This document shows, piece after piece, positions 52,447 to 61,731 of a stretch of 64,000 bases of DNA; the stretch's first letter is position 1; each line of letters opens with the position of its first letter. This stretch comes from an uncultured Coriobacteriaceae bacterium (GTDB lineage Bacteria; Actinomycetota; Coriobacteriia; Coriobacteriales; Atopobiaceae). The stretch lies in the NCBI GenBank assembly GCA_902803315.1, contig CADCPM010000037.1, forward strand, positions 1-64,000, in the 5' to 3' direction. The notes under the pieces were generated by a model, which had not been told where the DNA came from, ran no database searches, and saw only the letters and a program-made list of their open reading frames with translations. The translations under genes and the position numbers were made by a program.

Positions 52447-54045
52447 ATGCAGAACATCTTTCGCAAGCAGGAGAGAAGGCCCGAAAGCGATGAGCCGCTT
52501 ACCGAGGCCGAAGCACGCATGCAGGCGGTCGAAGGCGCCGAGGATGCAATAGAGGCAGCGTTTGGCACCGGCAAGGCCGATCGCGCAAAGATCACACGCG
52601 AGGCTCAGCTCGATGCCGCCGAAGCGGTGGCGCGCGCAGGCGAGGCCATGGAGGCCGACGAGGCAGCCGACGAGGCGGCACGCTTTGCCGTCATTGCCGA
52701 AAACATGGGCGACCGCGAGAAGACAAAAGCCGCGCGCACACGTGCCAAGGACGCGCGCAAAGATGCCAAGCAAAAGCACAAAGAGGCAACCAAGTCGGCT
52801 AAGGAAGCCTACGACGCCATCAAATTCAGCCAGCCAGGCAAGCTCGGCTTCATGCGCGTGGTGCAGATCGTGTACGCCGTAAACATTGCGTCCATTCTGT
52901 TTGCTCTGCTCATGACCTCGCGCGACACGATTGTGTACAACTCCGTTACCATCGTGGACTGGATTACCATCATTCTTCAGGGCGTGGGCTTCTGGTTCTT
53001 TATCAACTATTTCAAGATCACCAAGAAGTTCGTTATCGCAACGGCGGCGTTTAGCGCCGTGGCGCTCATAGTAAACAGCCTCATAACAAAAAGCGTAACT
53101 CCCTTTACCGTTGTTTGGGGGCTCGCTTGGAACGTCTTCCTCATCCTGTACTTCCTGTTCTCCAAGCGCGTGGACAAGGTACTGGTAAACGATTTCAGAA
53201 CCTATAGGCCAAAGCGTCAGGCGGAGATCGCGAGCAAACGCCGCGGCTGGCCCTTCGTGCGCAACCTTATCATCTACTTCATTGTGTTCTCGGTGCTTGG
53301 CCACTGGATGGAAGCGGCCATGTGCCAGCTCATCCGCCTGGGACTCGTTAAGGGCGAGTACGACCCCACCAACACCATGCTTTGGCGCGACTGGCTCTAT
53401 CCCTATCCCATGGAGGGTGCGGCGGTGGTCATAATCGCCCTGCTGCTCTATCCGCTTTGGCGATATCTCATGCGTCGCTTCGAGCGTCCCATATGGGGCT
53501 ATGTGGTAAGTTTTGTTGCCAACGCGCTCACCTGCAGCGTCATTGAGTTTTCCATGGGTCTCATTGTTAACGCCAACCACCAGCTGTGGGACTACTCCGA
53601 CATGCCCTTTAACATTATGGGGCAGGTGTGTCTGCAAAACGCGCTGGCCTTTGGCGTGGCGGCTTCGATCATTACCTGGTTTGTGTATCCCATGTTGGAG
53701 CGCTTGCTTGCGCGCATTCCCGACGACACCATGAACATCGTGTTTGTGGTCATTGCCGTTATTGGCGGCATCCTGTGGTCGCTCTACATCATCGACCCGC
53801 CCGCGAACCACCAGGTCTCGCAGGAGGAGGTTACCGCCGAGGCGATTAAGAAGGACAAGGAAGAGCTGCAAAAAGAGGTTAGCGACACCAAGGAGGACGT
53901 GGAGTCCCTGCAGGAGCGGCTCAACGAATCCAAGGGGTTGCTGTCGGATGACCGCGTGAGGATCCAGAAGGAGATTGACGAGCTCAACAGGAAGGTCGAC
54001 GATACGCGCAGGTCCGTCGAGAGGGTGGTCGTGCCTTCGAAGTAG
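52447..54045 (+). CDS. CmpB-type putative ABC transporter permease-like membrane protein
   Basis: A 532-residue membrane protein. Residues 1-130 are a charged Ala/Glu/Lys/Arg-rich helical region. A membrane domain follows with segments at about 138-160, 165-190, 195-215 and 220-240. It contains the ABC_trans_CmpB (PF06541) pattern: SVLGHWMEAAMC, YPMEGAAVVIIALL and NHQLWDYSDMPFNIMGQVC. A C-terminal coiled coil (about 460-530) ends the protein. No ATPase or solute-binding partner lies nearby, so transport is uncertain. It ends near a bidirectional hairpin shared with the HD-GYP gene. Confidence 0.82.
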   Translation: MQNIFRKQERRPESDEPLTEAEARMQAVEGAEDAIEAAFGTGKADRAKITREAQLDAAEAVARAGEAMEADEAADEAARFAVIAENMGDREKTKAARTRAKDARKDAKQKHKEATKSAKEAYDAIKFSQPGKLGFMRVVQIVYAVNIASILFALLMTSRDTIVYNSVTIVDWITIILQGVGFWFFINYFKITKKFVIATAAFSAVALIVNSLITKSVTPFTVVWGLAWNVFLILYFLFSKRVDKVLVNDFRTYRPKRQAEIASKRRGWPFVRNLIIYFIVFSVLGHWMEAAMCQLIRLGLVKGEYDPTNTMLWRDWLYPYPMEGAAVVIIALLLYPLWRYLMRRFERPIWGYVVSFVANALTCSVIEFSMGLIVNANHQLWDYSDMPFNIMGQVCLQNALAFGVAASIITWFVYPMLERLLARIPDDTMNIVFVVIAVIGGILWSLYIIDPPANHQVSQEEVTAEAIKKDKEELQKEVSDTKEDVESLQERLNESKGLLSDDRVRIQKEIDELNRKVDDTRRSVERVVVPSK

Positions 54046-54067
54046 GCCCAGCTCGCGTTGGCCATAG

Positions 54068-54128
54068 CTTAGGGACAGTCCCCAAGTTCGGATTCGCTCG
54101 TAATCCTAACTTGGGGACTGTCCCTAAG
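54068..54128. repeat. 27-bp-arm palindrome between convergent genes
   Basis: Arms 54068-54094 and 54102-54128 are nearly perfect complements containing AGGGACAGTCCCCAAGTT. It sits between the ends of the CmpB-type gene (54045) and the HD-GYP gene (54137), the same placement as at 31493-31554. Confidence 0.93.
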
Positions 54129-54136
54129 TTAGGGCC

Positions 54137-55417
54137 TTAGCCGTGTTCGCGCAGGTGGTAGCCCTTGTCTTCGTCCATGATCTCCAACATGGCGCGCGCG
54201 ACGTCGGGGTCGAACTGCGTCCCCGCGTTCTCTTGGATCTCTTTTCGCACCACGTCTTGCGACAAGTGCGTGCGATACACCCTGTCGGAGGTCATGGCGT
54301 CGTAGCAGTCGGCCACGCAGATAATGCGCGCCTCAAGCGGGATATCGTCGCCGGATATGCCGTCGGGATAGCCGTGTCCGTCGTAGCGCTCGTGATGCCA
54401 GCGCGCCCCAACGGTAAACTCGGGCATGGTCTCCACCTTGCTCAGGATGTCTCCGCCAAGAGAGGCGTGCGAGCTTATGACGCCGAACTCCTCCTTCGAC
54501 AGTCTTCCCGGTTTGCTTAGAACCGCGTCGGGAATGCCGATCTTGCCCACGTCGTGCAGCAGCGCCATGCGATAGATGCGCTCGGCCTCCTCGCGCCCCA
54601 ACCCCAAACGCTTGGCGAGCATCTTCGCGTATTCGGCAACGCGACCCGAATGACCGCGCGTGTAGGTGTCCTTTGCGTCGACCGCCTCGGCCAGCGCACC
54701 AATAACGTCGTCGAGCATTCTTCGCTCGTTGGCCACGATTTCGCGCGAGCATTCCAGCTCGTAGGCTATGAACATGAGCGCGAGCGACGTGGAGCCGGCG
54801 AACGTGGTAAGAGAGATCCCATAGGTAAACAACTGGGCAATTGCGGTAACGATTGGCATGACTTCGAGGGTCACGAACGAGGCGCGCTCGATGCGCGAAA
54901 AGCATCGCCAATGCTTGAGCGTCAGCGCGAAGAGGGCAAGCATCGATCCCCAAAGGATGATGACCATGAGCCAGTAGCTGTTGAGGCGATAGTACTGGTT
55001 GTGCTCGTCAAACGCGTAGTAGAAGCCGAAGATCCGCGAGAGGGCGAGCAGTGCGATCCCAACGAAGATCGCTGCATTGTATGCGCGCTTGAACATCGGA
55101 CTGATTACCGTCTCGCTTCGCTCGAGGGTTCGAACAATAAACGCTGCGGCAAACAACAGGACCAGATGGTTGCATAGGAACACGGCAAAGTTGGAAATGC
55201 GGACCATCCACCAGCCCAGGTCGGACGCGTTGCCGCGAAAGATGTATGCTAGGGCCTCAAATACGTTGAGGAACGTGTTTGCCAGCAGTGCGCCGAAAAG
55301 AGACTTCGCCTGCAACGGGTTATAGCGATGAGTCAAATAAACGCCAAGCATCAGGATGACGCTGAACAACGCACTCCAAATGTCGAATGTCGTATTTAGC
55401 GTCTGAACTGTGCTCAT
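54137..55417 (-). CDS. Membrane HD-GYP c-di-GMP phosphodiesterase
   Basis: A 426-residue protein. The N-terminal about 230 residues hold six to eight membrane segments of a 7TM-type sensor module. The C-terminal HD-GYP domain has GHSGRVAEYAKMLAKRLGL, MALLHDVGKIGIPD, a second metal site in HASLGGDIL, ARWHHERYDGHGYPDG and ICVADCYDAMTSDR. It would degrade c-di-GMP to GMP. I chose the ATG at 55417, which gives a proper first membrane segment, although no strong ribosome site is seen; an in-frame start 105 bases upstream adds a non-hydrophobic leader. Confidence 0.9.
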   Translation of the reverse strand: MSTVQTLNTTFDIWSALFSVILMLGVYLTHRYNPLQAKSLFGALLANTFLNVFEALAYIFRGNASDLGWWMVRISNFAVFLCNHLVLLFAAAFIVRTLERSETVISPMFKRAYNAAIFVGIALLALSRIFGFYYAFDEHNQYYRLNSYWLMVIILWGSMLALFALTLKHWRCFSRIERASFVTLEVMPIVTAIAQLFTYGISLTTFAGSTSLALMFIAYELECSREIVANERRMLDDVIGALAEAVDAKDTYTRGHSGRVAEYAKMLAKRLGLGREEAERIYRMALLHDVGKIGIPDAVLSKPGRLSKEEFGVISSHASLGGDILSKVETMPEFTVGARWHHERYDGHGYPDGISGDDIPLEARIICVADCYDAMTSDRVYRTHLSQDVVRKEIQENAGTQFDPDVARAMLEIMDEDKGYHLREHG

Positions 55418-55552
55418 CTGGCTACACCGAGAGTCTGATTCGAACCTCAGCTTAGTATAGACGTATATTCCTGAAGCATGACTTAGGATTGTCCCGCTGC
55501 CTATGATGTGCTTCAAAAGCATAGAGCATACAGTTTGGTGGATGCGTTACGG

Positions 55553-55753
55553 CTTCGTGTAGTTTGCGGCTTATATTTGCCAGTTTTATCGCATATTGCA
55601 CGGTTTTTGAGTGAGAGTCGTACGGAGCGATAGTATTGAGCCTTGCTAAGATGCAGGTAGAAGGGTCAAAAATGCGGGCCCGTAAAATCCGCTATTCAAA
55701 AACTGTGCAACATAGGCTAAAATTGGCAATTCCAAGCCGCAAATTACACGAAG
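55553..55753. repeat. 58-bp-arm inverted repeat upstream of paralogue 3
   Basis: Arms 55553-55610 and 55696-55753 match as reverse complements at 48 of 58 positions (both begin CTTCGTGTA and TTTGCGGCTT, both end GTTTTTGA). The 85-base interior contains, on the minus strand, CTACCTGCAT, like the core of elements E2 and E3. It ends 10 bases before the start codon of the nuclease-like gene. The promoter of the divergent HD-GYP gene lies to its left in 55418-55552. Confidence 0.93.
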
Positions 55754-55763
55754 CAGGAAACTC

Positions 55764-56999
55764 ATGGCAGACTACAAAGCGAAGGGCGGGGAGCGAACGA
55801 CCGCACCTTCTTCGGACGAGCAGATTGCCAGCACGAACGCACTGGTGCTCGACGGCCCGTCGGCCTTGGCGCTCTATCGGGATCGAGATGACCTAAAGGC
55901 GGGCTTGCAACAGCGCGACAAACCGTCGGAGCCCGTTGTTCGCTTTGACGAAGACGCCGAAGACTTTTGGCTGTCAGACGAGGACTTGGCAATGACCCTT
56001 TCCGGCGAGAGCATATTCAGCGACTTTAGCAAAAGCAAAGACGATGCGTACCTCGAATCGGACGGCGAAACCCTGCCACCGCTCGTACGATCCTCCATGA
56101 CTCGCATGAGAAAAGCCGCGGCACGTTCGCGTGACCTTAAGCAGGTACCCTACGAGACGCTCGGAATCCGACCTCCCGCACACAGCTCGCCCCTTTACCT
56201 GCTCGTACCGCAAGTCGGGCGCCGTCGCTCGGTAAAGCACGTAAGTCAGCGACTTTGTCGCACCACGTTGCCCGAGCGATCGTTTTTGCGGCTCGGCAAC
56301 AAGGTTTACGTGCCGACGCCGGAACTCACGTTTTTGCTGATGGCGCATTACCTCGAACTGCACCAACTCATAGTCCTGGGCATGGAACTATGCGGCTTTT
56401 ACCGCCTGGTTGGCGCGGCAACCCAAAGTCCGCTCGTCTCGAACCGCACGCTCTACGGACGGGCGCCGCTCACCACGCCGCACCGCATTGCGGCATTTCT
56501 CGATCGAGCCAGCGGCGTAACGGGGTTACCGCTTGCGAAAAGAGCGCTCTCATACCTAGAGGCAGGGTCCGCATCCCCCATGGAAACAGCGCTCTATCTG
56601 CTCCTTTGTCTCCCACGGAAGCTAGGGGGCTATGGCCTGCCGCATCCACAGCTCAACGCGCGCCGGCAGGTGACGCCACGCGCCGGCTCCTTTACCCTAA
56701 GCAAATCGCTTGTGCCCGACCTCCTCTGGCCAGATGCGCGCCTCGACCTGGAGTACGACAGCGAGGAGTTTCATGCATCGGAAGATGCTCTGCAAAGGGG
56801 TGCGCGTCGCGCCTTGGCCTTGCGAGCCATGGGCGTCGAGGTCGTGTCGGTAACCAAGGAAGTGGTGTACGACAAAGCTGCGTTTGACACATTGGCGCGC
56901 ATGGTGGCAAAGGCGATTGGCGCCCGCGTTCGCAAGCTAACGGAGTCGGGTGAGTGTGAGCGCCAACTTTTGCGCCAGACGACGCTCTTTGCGGAATGA
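55764..56999 (+). CDS. AbiEi/DUF559-like nuclease-fold protein, paralogue 3
   Basis: A 411-residue paralogue of the genes at 1039 and 36574. The first about 110 residues are an acidic extension (FDEDAEDFWLSDEDLAMT). Then come SSPLYLLVPQ, VPTPELTFLLMAHYLELHQ, GMELCGFYRL and SPMETALYLLLCLPRKLGGY, followed by GLPHPQLNARRQV. The nuclease-like core is VPDLLWPDARLDLEYDSEEFH (shown in two parts: D319 in VPDLLWPD; E330, Y331, D332 and H337 after it). The ATG at 55764 follows AGGAAA and lies 10 bases beyond a 58-bp-arm palindrome. No partner gene is adjacent. Activity is inferred. Confidence 0.65.
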   Translation: MADYKAKGGERTTAPSSDEQIASTNALVLDGPSALALYRDRDDLKAGLQQRDKPSEPVVRFDEDAEDFWLSDEDLAMTLSGESIFSDFSKSKDDAYLESDGETLPPLVRSSMTRMRKAAARSRDLKQVPYETLGIRPPAHSSPLYLLVPQVGRRRSVKHVSQRLCRTTLPERSFLRLGNKVYVPTPELTFLLMAHYLELHQLIVLGMELCGFYRLVGAATQSPLVSNRTLYGRAPLTTPHRIAAFLDRASGVTGLPLAKRALSYLEAGSASPMETALYLLLCLPRKLGGYGLPHPQLNARRQVTPRAGSFTLSKSLVPDLLWPDARLDLEYDSEEFHASEDALQRGARRALALRAMGVEVVSVTKEVVYDKAAFDTLARMVAKAIGARVRKLTESGECERQLLRQTTLFAE

Positions 57000-57175
57000 C
57001 TTTGCAGAAATCTTAATGTCAGCGCCCCGAGTTCGAGCTGCCCCAAAACTGCCCCTCTCGCCTTGTTTACCATCTTATGTCTACCCTTGACTGAATAAAT
57101 AAGATTCCGTGAGTACGAGATAAGAACAACATGTGTATCATTGAGCAATAGTGGCAATCGAGAGTCGGGGGACCG

Positions 57176-60103
57176 ATGGCGCGGGCAGCAGAAAAAATCA
57201 AACGGAGCATGGTCTTTTTTCTGCTGCTCGTACTCTCCCTCTCTGCGGTGGCCATGCCAACGCCGCGCGCGAGGGCGCTTGCGCAAGAGAAGGAAAGCAA
57301 GGTGGTGCGCGTTGGTTGGTACGACTCGTCGTACAACAACATGGACAAGTTCGGCCGCCGCTCTGGCTACGCCTACGAGTACCAGCTCAAGATCGCGGCG
57401 TATACCGGCTGGAGCTACGAGTACGTAACGGGAAGCTGGTCGGACCTCCTGCAGATGCTGGTCGAGGGCAAGATCGACCTGATGAGCGACGTCTCGTACA
57501 CCGAAGAGCGCGCCAATAACATGCTGTTCCCCGATTACTCCATGGGGTCGGAGGAGTACTACCTGTTTGTTGCCCCTGGCAGTCAGGAGGTCTTGTCGAC
57601 GGATCCCTCTACGCTCAACGGAAAGCGCGTTGGCGTGAACAAAGACAGCATTCAGGCCGACTTCTATCGTGACTGGGCTAAGCGCAACGGGGTAACCGCC
57701 GAGGTCGTCGAGCTTACTTCCACCGAGGACGAGTCGCTGCAAATGATCAAGGAAGGCAAGATCGACGCCTACGTTACGGTGGACTCCTTCGTGGACCCGA
57801 CACGCGCCATGCCGGTGTACAAGGTCGGGTCGTCCGACTTCTTCTTTGCCGTAAACAAGAACCGGCCCGATTTGCAAGAGGACCTCAATGCGGCGCTGAG
57901 TAGCATCCATAACGAGAACCGCTACTTCAACCAGCAGATGTTCGAGCAGTACATAAACACGGCGGGCGCAAACGCGTTCCTCTCGGCAACCGAGAAGGGC
58001 TGGCTCGATGGCCACGGCCCCATTCGCGTGGGCTACCAAGACAACTACCTGGCATTTTGCGCAACAGACAAGGAAACCGGAAAGCTTACGGGTGCCCTAA
58101 AGGACTATCTGGAATACGCCCAGACCTGCATGGAAAACGCGAAGCTCTCGTTTGACCCAAAGGCCTATCCCACGGCGGAGGATGCCCTGGAGGCCTTGAA
58201 GAGGGGAGAGGTCGACTGCGTTTTTCCCGCCAGCCTTGGCGGCTTTGACGGCGAGAAGCAGGGCATCGTTACGACGCCACCGCTCATGAGCACCGACGTC
58301 TATGCGGTTGTTCGTCAGACGGATATGAAGAACTTCAACAACGAAAGGCATGTGATCGTTGCCGTTAACGAGGGAAATCCAAACTACGACGCCTTTTTGG
58401 TGGACCACTTTCCCAACTGGCAGACGGTGTACTACAAGACGACCGACGACTGCCTAAAGGCGGTGGCGAACAACACGGCGGATTGCGTGCTCATTAGCAG
58501 TTACCGCTACAACAACATATCTCGGTTGTGCGAGCGACTGCATCTTACGACCATTCCAACGGCCGTGAGCCTGGACTCGTGCTTTGCGGTGGGAAAGGGA
58601 AACACGGAGCTCTACTCCATACTGGCAAAGGTCGTGAACCAGGTTCCCGACTCCACCGTCAACTCGTCGCTGTCGTACTACCTCACCGAGGACGCCAAGC
58701 GGACCCTCACGGACTTCCTTACCGACAACATGGGCATTGTGCTGGCAATCGTTGTGGCCGTAATACTAGTCATCACATTGCTTCTACTGCGCAGCAAGCG
58801 AGCGGAAAAGCTCGCGAAGGAGCTCATCTCGGCAACGGAAACGGATACCCTAACGGGACTCTACAACAGGGATTACTTCTTCCAGTACGCCAACAGGATG
58901 AGTCGCGAGCAACCCGACGTGCCCATGGATGCCATCGTGCTCAACATCGAGCGCTTCCACTCGATCAACGCCCTCAATGGAAGGGACTTTGGCGATCGGG
59001 TGCTCAAGACGCTTGGAAACGAGCTGCGTATAATCGCCCAGGAAAACAAAGGCATTGCGGGTCGATTTGGCGCGGACAGGTTCGATCTCTTCTGCCTGCA
59101 CGTAGAGGACTACCATGCCGTCTACGATCGCCTCCAGCACAAGCTGGAAGAGATGGCACCCAACGCAAGCATTCGCCTTCGCATGGGCGTGTTGTCTGAG
59201 CAAACGCAAATGGAGCCGGTGCAGATGTTCGACATGGCACGCACGGCATGCAGCATGGCTCGCGGTCACTTTAAGGAGCACGTTATCGTATTCGACGAGA
59301 AGGTCCGCGAGCGCGAGATGCTTGAGCAACGTTTGCTCAACGACGTGCAGCGTGCTTTGGACAGCTATGAGTTTGAGGTTCACTACCAGCCAAAATACAA
59401 CATTCAGGTTGATCCGCCACAACTCGTGAGCGCAGAGGCGCTCATTCGCTGGCGGCATCCGGAACTGGGGATGATCGCGCCTGACGACTTCATCCCCCTG
59501 TTCGAGCGTAGCGGCAAGATCGTGGAAGTGGACAAGTACACCTGGTCCACTGCGGCCAGACAGATTGCCCGCTGGCGGGCGGAGTACGGAAGAGTGATTC
59601 CGGTTTCCGTTAACCTGTCGCGGATTGATGTGTTCGATTCAGAGCTTGAGGAAACGCTCGATGGTATCCTCAAAGAGAATGGGTTGGATCACGATGCGCT
59701 AAAGCTGGAGGTCACGGAGTCGGCCTACATGGAAAACGGGGACCAGCTCATACGCGTAATCGAGAGTCTGCGCGAGAAGGGGTACACGGTTGAGATGGAC
59801 GACTTTGGAACCGGCTACTCTTCCCTCAACATGCTGTCTGCCACTCCCATTGACGTCATAAAGATGGACCGGGTGTTTATCCAGAACATCGAGAGCGACA
59901 AGAAGACCGCTCGTCTCGTAGAGCTGATTCTGGGAATCGCGAAGAGCTTGGATGCGCTGGTGGTTGCGGAGGGCGTGGAAACCGAGTCCCAGTTAAAGCT
60001 GCTCAAGAGCTTGGGATGTGCGATGGTGCAGGGGTTCTACTTCTCGAAACCGCTGCATCCGTCCGACTTCGAAGCCAAGTATCTTCAGGGCGAAGAGCGG
60101 TGA
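57176..60103 (+). CDS. Tandem SBP-domain sensor with degenerate GGDEF and EAL domains
   Basis: A 975-residue membrane protein. A signal or anchor segment (VFFLLLVLSLSAVAM) precedes two type-3 solute-binding domains (about 40-260 and 285-500; first VVRVGWYDSSYNN, second IRVGYQDNYLAF). A membrane helix (IVLAIVVAVILVITLLLL) follows, then a GGDEF-like domain whose active site is GADRF near 630 and so probably inactive, and an EAL domain with SAEALIRWRHPE near 750, LEVTES, DDFGTGYSSL, KMDR and EGVET intact. It is likely a c-di-GMP phosphodiesterase controlled by an extracellular amino-acid-like ligand. It leads an operon with the next two genes; eight bases separate it from the dCache-GGDEF gene. 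Confidence 0.9.
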   Translation: MARAAEKIKRSMVFFLLLVLSLSAVAMPTPRARALAQEKESKVVRVGWYDSSYNNMDKFGRRSGYAYEYQLKIAAYTGWSYEYVTGSWSDLLQMLVEGKIDLMSDVSYTEERANNMLFPDYSMGSEEYYLFVAPGSQEVLSTDPSTLNGKRVGVNKDSIQADFYRDWAKRNGVTAEVVELTSTEDESLQMIKEGKIDAYVTVDSFVDPTRAMPVYKVGSSDFFFAVNKNRPDLQEDLNAALSSIHNENRYFNQQMFEQYINTAGANAFLSATEKGWLDGHGPIRVGYQDNYLAFCATDKETGKLTGALKDYLEYAQTCMENAKLSFDPKAYPTAEDALEALKRGEVDCVFPASLGGFDGEKQGIVTTPPLMSTDVYAVVRQTDMKNFNNERHVIVAVNEGNPNYDAFLVDHFPNWQTVYYKTTDDCLKAVANNTADCVLISSYRYNNISRLCERLHLTTIPTAVSLDSCFAVGKGNTELYSILAKVVNQVPDSTVNSSLSYYLTEDAKRTLTDFLTDNMGIVLAIVVAVILVITLLLLRSKRAEKLAKELISATETDTLTGLYNRDYFFQYANRMSREQPDVPMDAIVLNIERFHSINALNGRDFGDRVLKTLGNELRIIAQENKGIAGRFGADRFDLFCLHVEDYHAVYDRLQHKLEEMAPNASIRLRMGVLSEQTQMEPVQMFDMARTACSMARGHFKEHVIVFDEKVREREMLEQRLLNDVQRALDSYEFEVHYQPKYNIQVDPPQLVSAEALIRWRHPELGMIAPDDFIPLFERSGKIVEVDKYTWSTAARQIARWRAEYGRVIPVSVNLSRIDVFDSELEETLDGILKENGLDHDALKLEVTESAYMENGDQLIRVIESLREKGYTVEMDDFGTGYSSLNMLSATPIDVIKMDRVFIQNIESDKKTARLVELILGIAKSLDALVVAEGVETESQLKLLKSLGCAMVQGFYFSKPLHPSDFEAKYLQGEER

Positions 60104-60111
60104 TGTAGAAG

Positions 60112-61728
60112 ATGCGCTCGATTAGAACGAGGATAACGCTACTCACCGTTTGTCTGATCATCATTACCGTGGTGAGCATGGCCATACACAGCGTGTTCTT
60201 TATTCGCAATACCGAGAAGCAGGAGTCCAATCAGCTCCTGTTGCTGTTGTGCGAAACCGGCGAGAAAAACCTTGACTACTACTTCAACAGCGTGCAGAAG
60301 TCGGTTGGCAAGGTTGCCTCCATTGTGGAAACCGACCTCGACGGTTTGGAGGAGAAGCAGCTTGCGCAGCATGTGGAGCGCGTGAGGAAGTCCTTCGACG
60401 AGATGGCCAGCAAGACGAACGGCGTCCTTACCTACTACTATCGCATCGATCCGGAGGTCTCCAAAAACGTCAAGGGCTTTTGGTATACCGACCTCGACGG
60501 CGAGGGCTTCGTGGAGCACCAGGTAACCGACATCACCGAATACGACACGAGTGACACATCCAAGCTCGTGTGGTTTACGGTTCCCAAGTACGAGGGCGAG
60601 CCCGTTTGGCTTCCGCCCTACATTACGGACAACCTCGACAAGCGTGTGATTTCCTACAACGTCCCCATCTACTGGCGTGGCAGGTTCATTGGAGTGGTTG
60701 GCATAGAGATCGACTACACCACAATGGCAGAGCAGGTGGAAAGCATACGACTCTACAACAACGGCTACGCATTCCTAAGCGACGAGAATGGAAACCTCTT
60801 CTTCCATCCTCGCATCGACGTGAGTCAGTACGCTGAGGGCGAGCTTCCCAAGGCGCCCGTCTCGGCCGTCGACAAGAGCACGTTCGTCCGATACAACTAC
60901 GAAGGCGTAGACAAGATCGCGGCGTGGCTGCCGCTGAGCAACGGAATGCGCCTTAACGTAACGGTGCCAGTTGCGGAGACGGAGGGGGACTGGCAGGACC
61001 TCATGTGGCAAATCATGGTCTTTGCCGTCGTGGTGTTGGTGGTGGCAAGTGCCTTTACCATGCTGTATGCCAAGCGCATCGCAAAGCCCTTGGAAGAGCT
61101 AACCAACGCGGCCGAGCAAGTGGACCAAGGCAATTACGACATAAGCCTTGCGTACGACAGGGACGACGAGGTCGGGCGGCTCACAAGAACCTTCAAGCGT
61201 CTGACTGGCCATATGAAGGACCACATAAGCGATCTCAACAAGCGCGCATACGTCGACTCCATGACAAACGTAAGGAACAAGGGGGCATACTCCTCCTACA
61301 CGGAGGACCTGCAAAAGGCCCTGGAAAGCAATGCCAATCTGGCGTTTGCCGTTGGCATGTTTGACTGCGACAACCTCAAGATGATCAACGACAAGTACGG
61401 GCACGAAAAGGGCGACGAGTACCTTATGGCGGCATGCCGCCTTATCTGCCGCGTCTTTCAGCATAGTCCCGTCTTTAGGATTGGTGGCGACGAGTTCTCG
61501 GTAGTCCTCCAAAACGACGACCTCAAGAACAGGGACGAGCTCGTTCGGAAGTTCAAGGAGTCCATGATCGAGATCAGCGCTTCCGCAAAGAACGAGTGGG
61601 AGCAGATACACGTTGCCATGGGCATTGCGGTGTACGACGCACAGACCGACCACAGTGTGAGGGACGTTCTTCTTCGTGCGGACGAGCTCATGTACGAGAA
61701 CAAGCGCGTGCGAAAGATGGGGAGGTAG
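60112..61728 (+). CDS. dCache-HAMP-GGDEF diguanylate cyclase
   Basis: A 538-residue membrane protein. An N-terminal helix (ITLLTVCLIIITVVSMAIHS) precedes an extracellular double-Cache sensor (about 35-300). A second helix (IMVFAVVVLVVASAFTMLYA) leads into a HAMP segment, and a GGDEF domain covers about 375-535 with MFDCDNLKMINDKYGH and an intact RIGGDEF near 456-462. It should make c-di-GMP in response to an extracellular ligand. It lies between the EAL sensor and the SBP-PAS sensor, so synthesis and breakdown are co-expressed. The next gene starts four bases after its stop codon. Confidence 0.92.
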   Translation: MRSIRTRITLLTVCLIIITVVSMAIHSVFFIRNTEKQESNQLLLLLCETGEKNLDYYFNSVQKSVGKVASIVETDLDGLEEKQLAQHVERVRKSFDEMASKTNGVLTYYYRIDPEVSKNVKGFWYTDLDGEGFVEHQVTDITEYDTSDTSKLVWFTVPKYEGEPVWLPPYITDNLDKRVISYNVPIYWRGRFIGVVGIEIDYTTMAEQVESIRLYNNGYAFLSDENGNLFFHPRIDVSQYAEGELPKAPVSAVDKSTFVRYNYEGVDKIAAWLPLSNGMRLNVTVPVAETEGDWQDLMWQIMVFAVVVLVVASAFTMLYAKRIAKPLEELTNAAEQVDQGNYDISLAYDRDDEVGRLTRTFKRLTGHMKDHISDLNKRAYVDSMTNVRNKGAYSSYTEDLQKALESNANLAFAVGMFDCDNLKMINDKYGHEKGDEYLMAACRLICRVFQHSPVFRIGGDEFSVVLQNDDLKNRDELVRKFKESMIEISASAKNEWEQIHVAMGIAVYDAQTDHSVRDVLLRADELMYENKRVRKMGR

Positions 61729-61731
61729 CAG

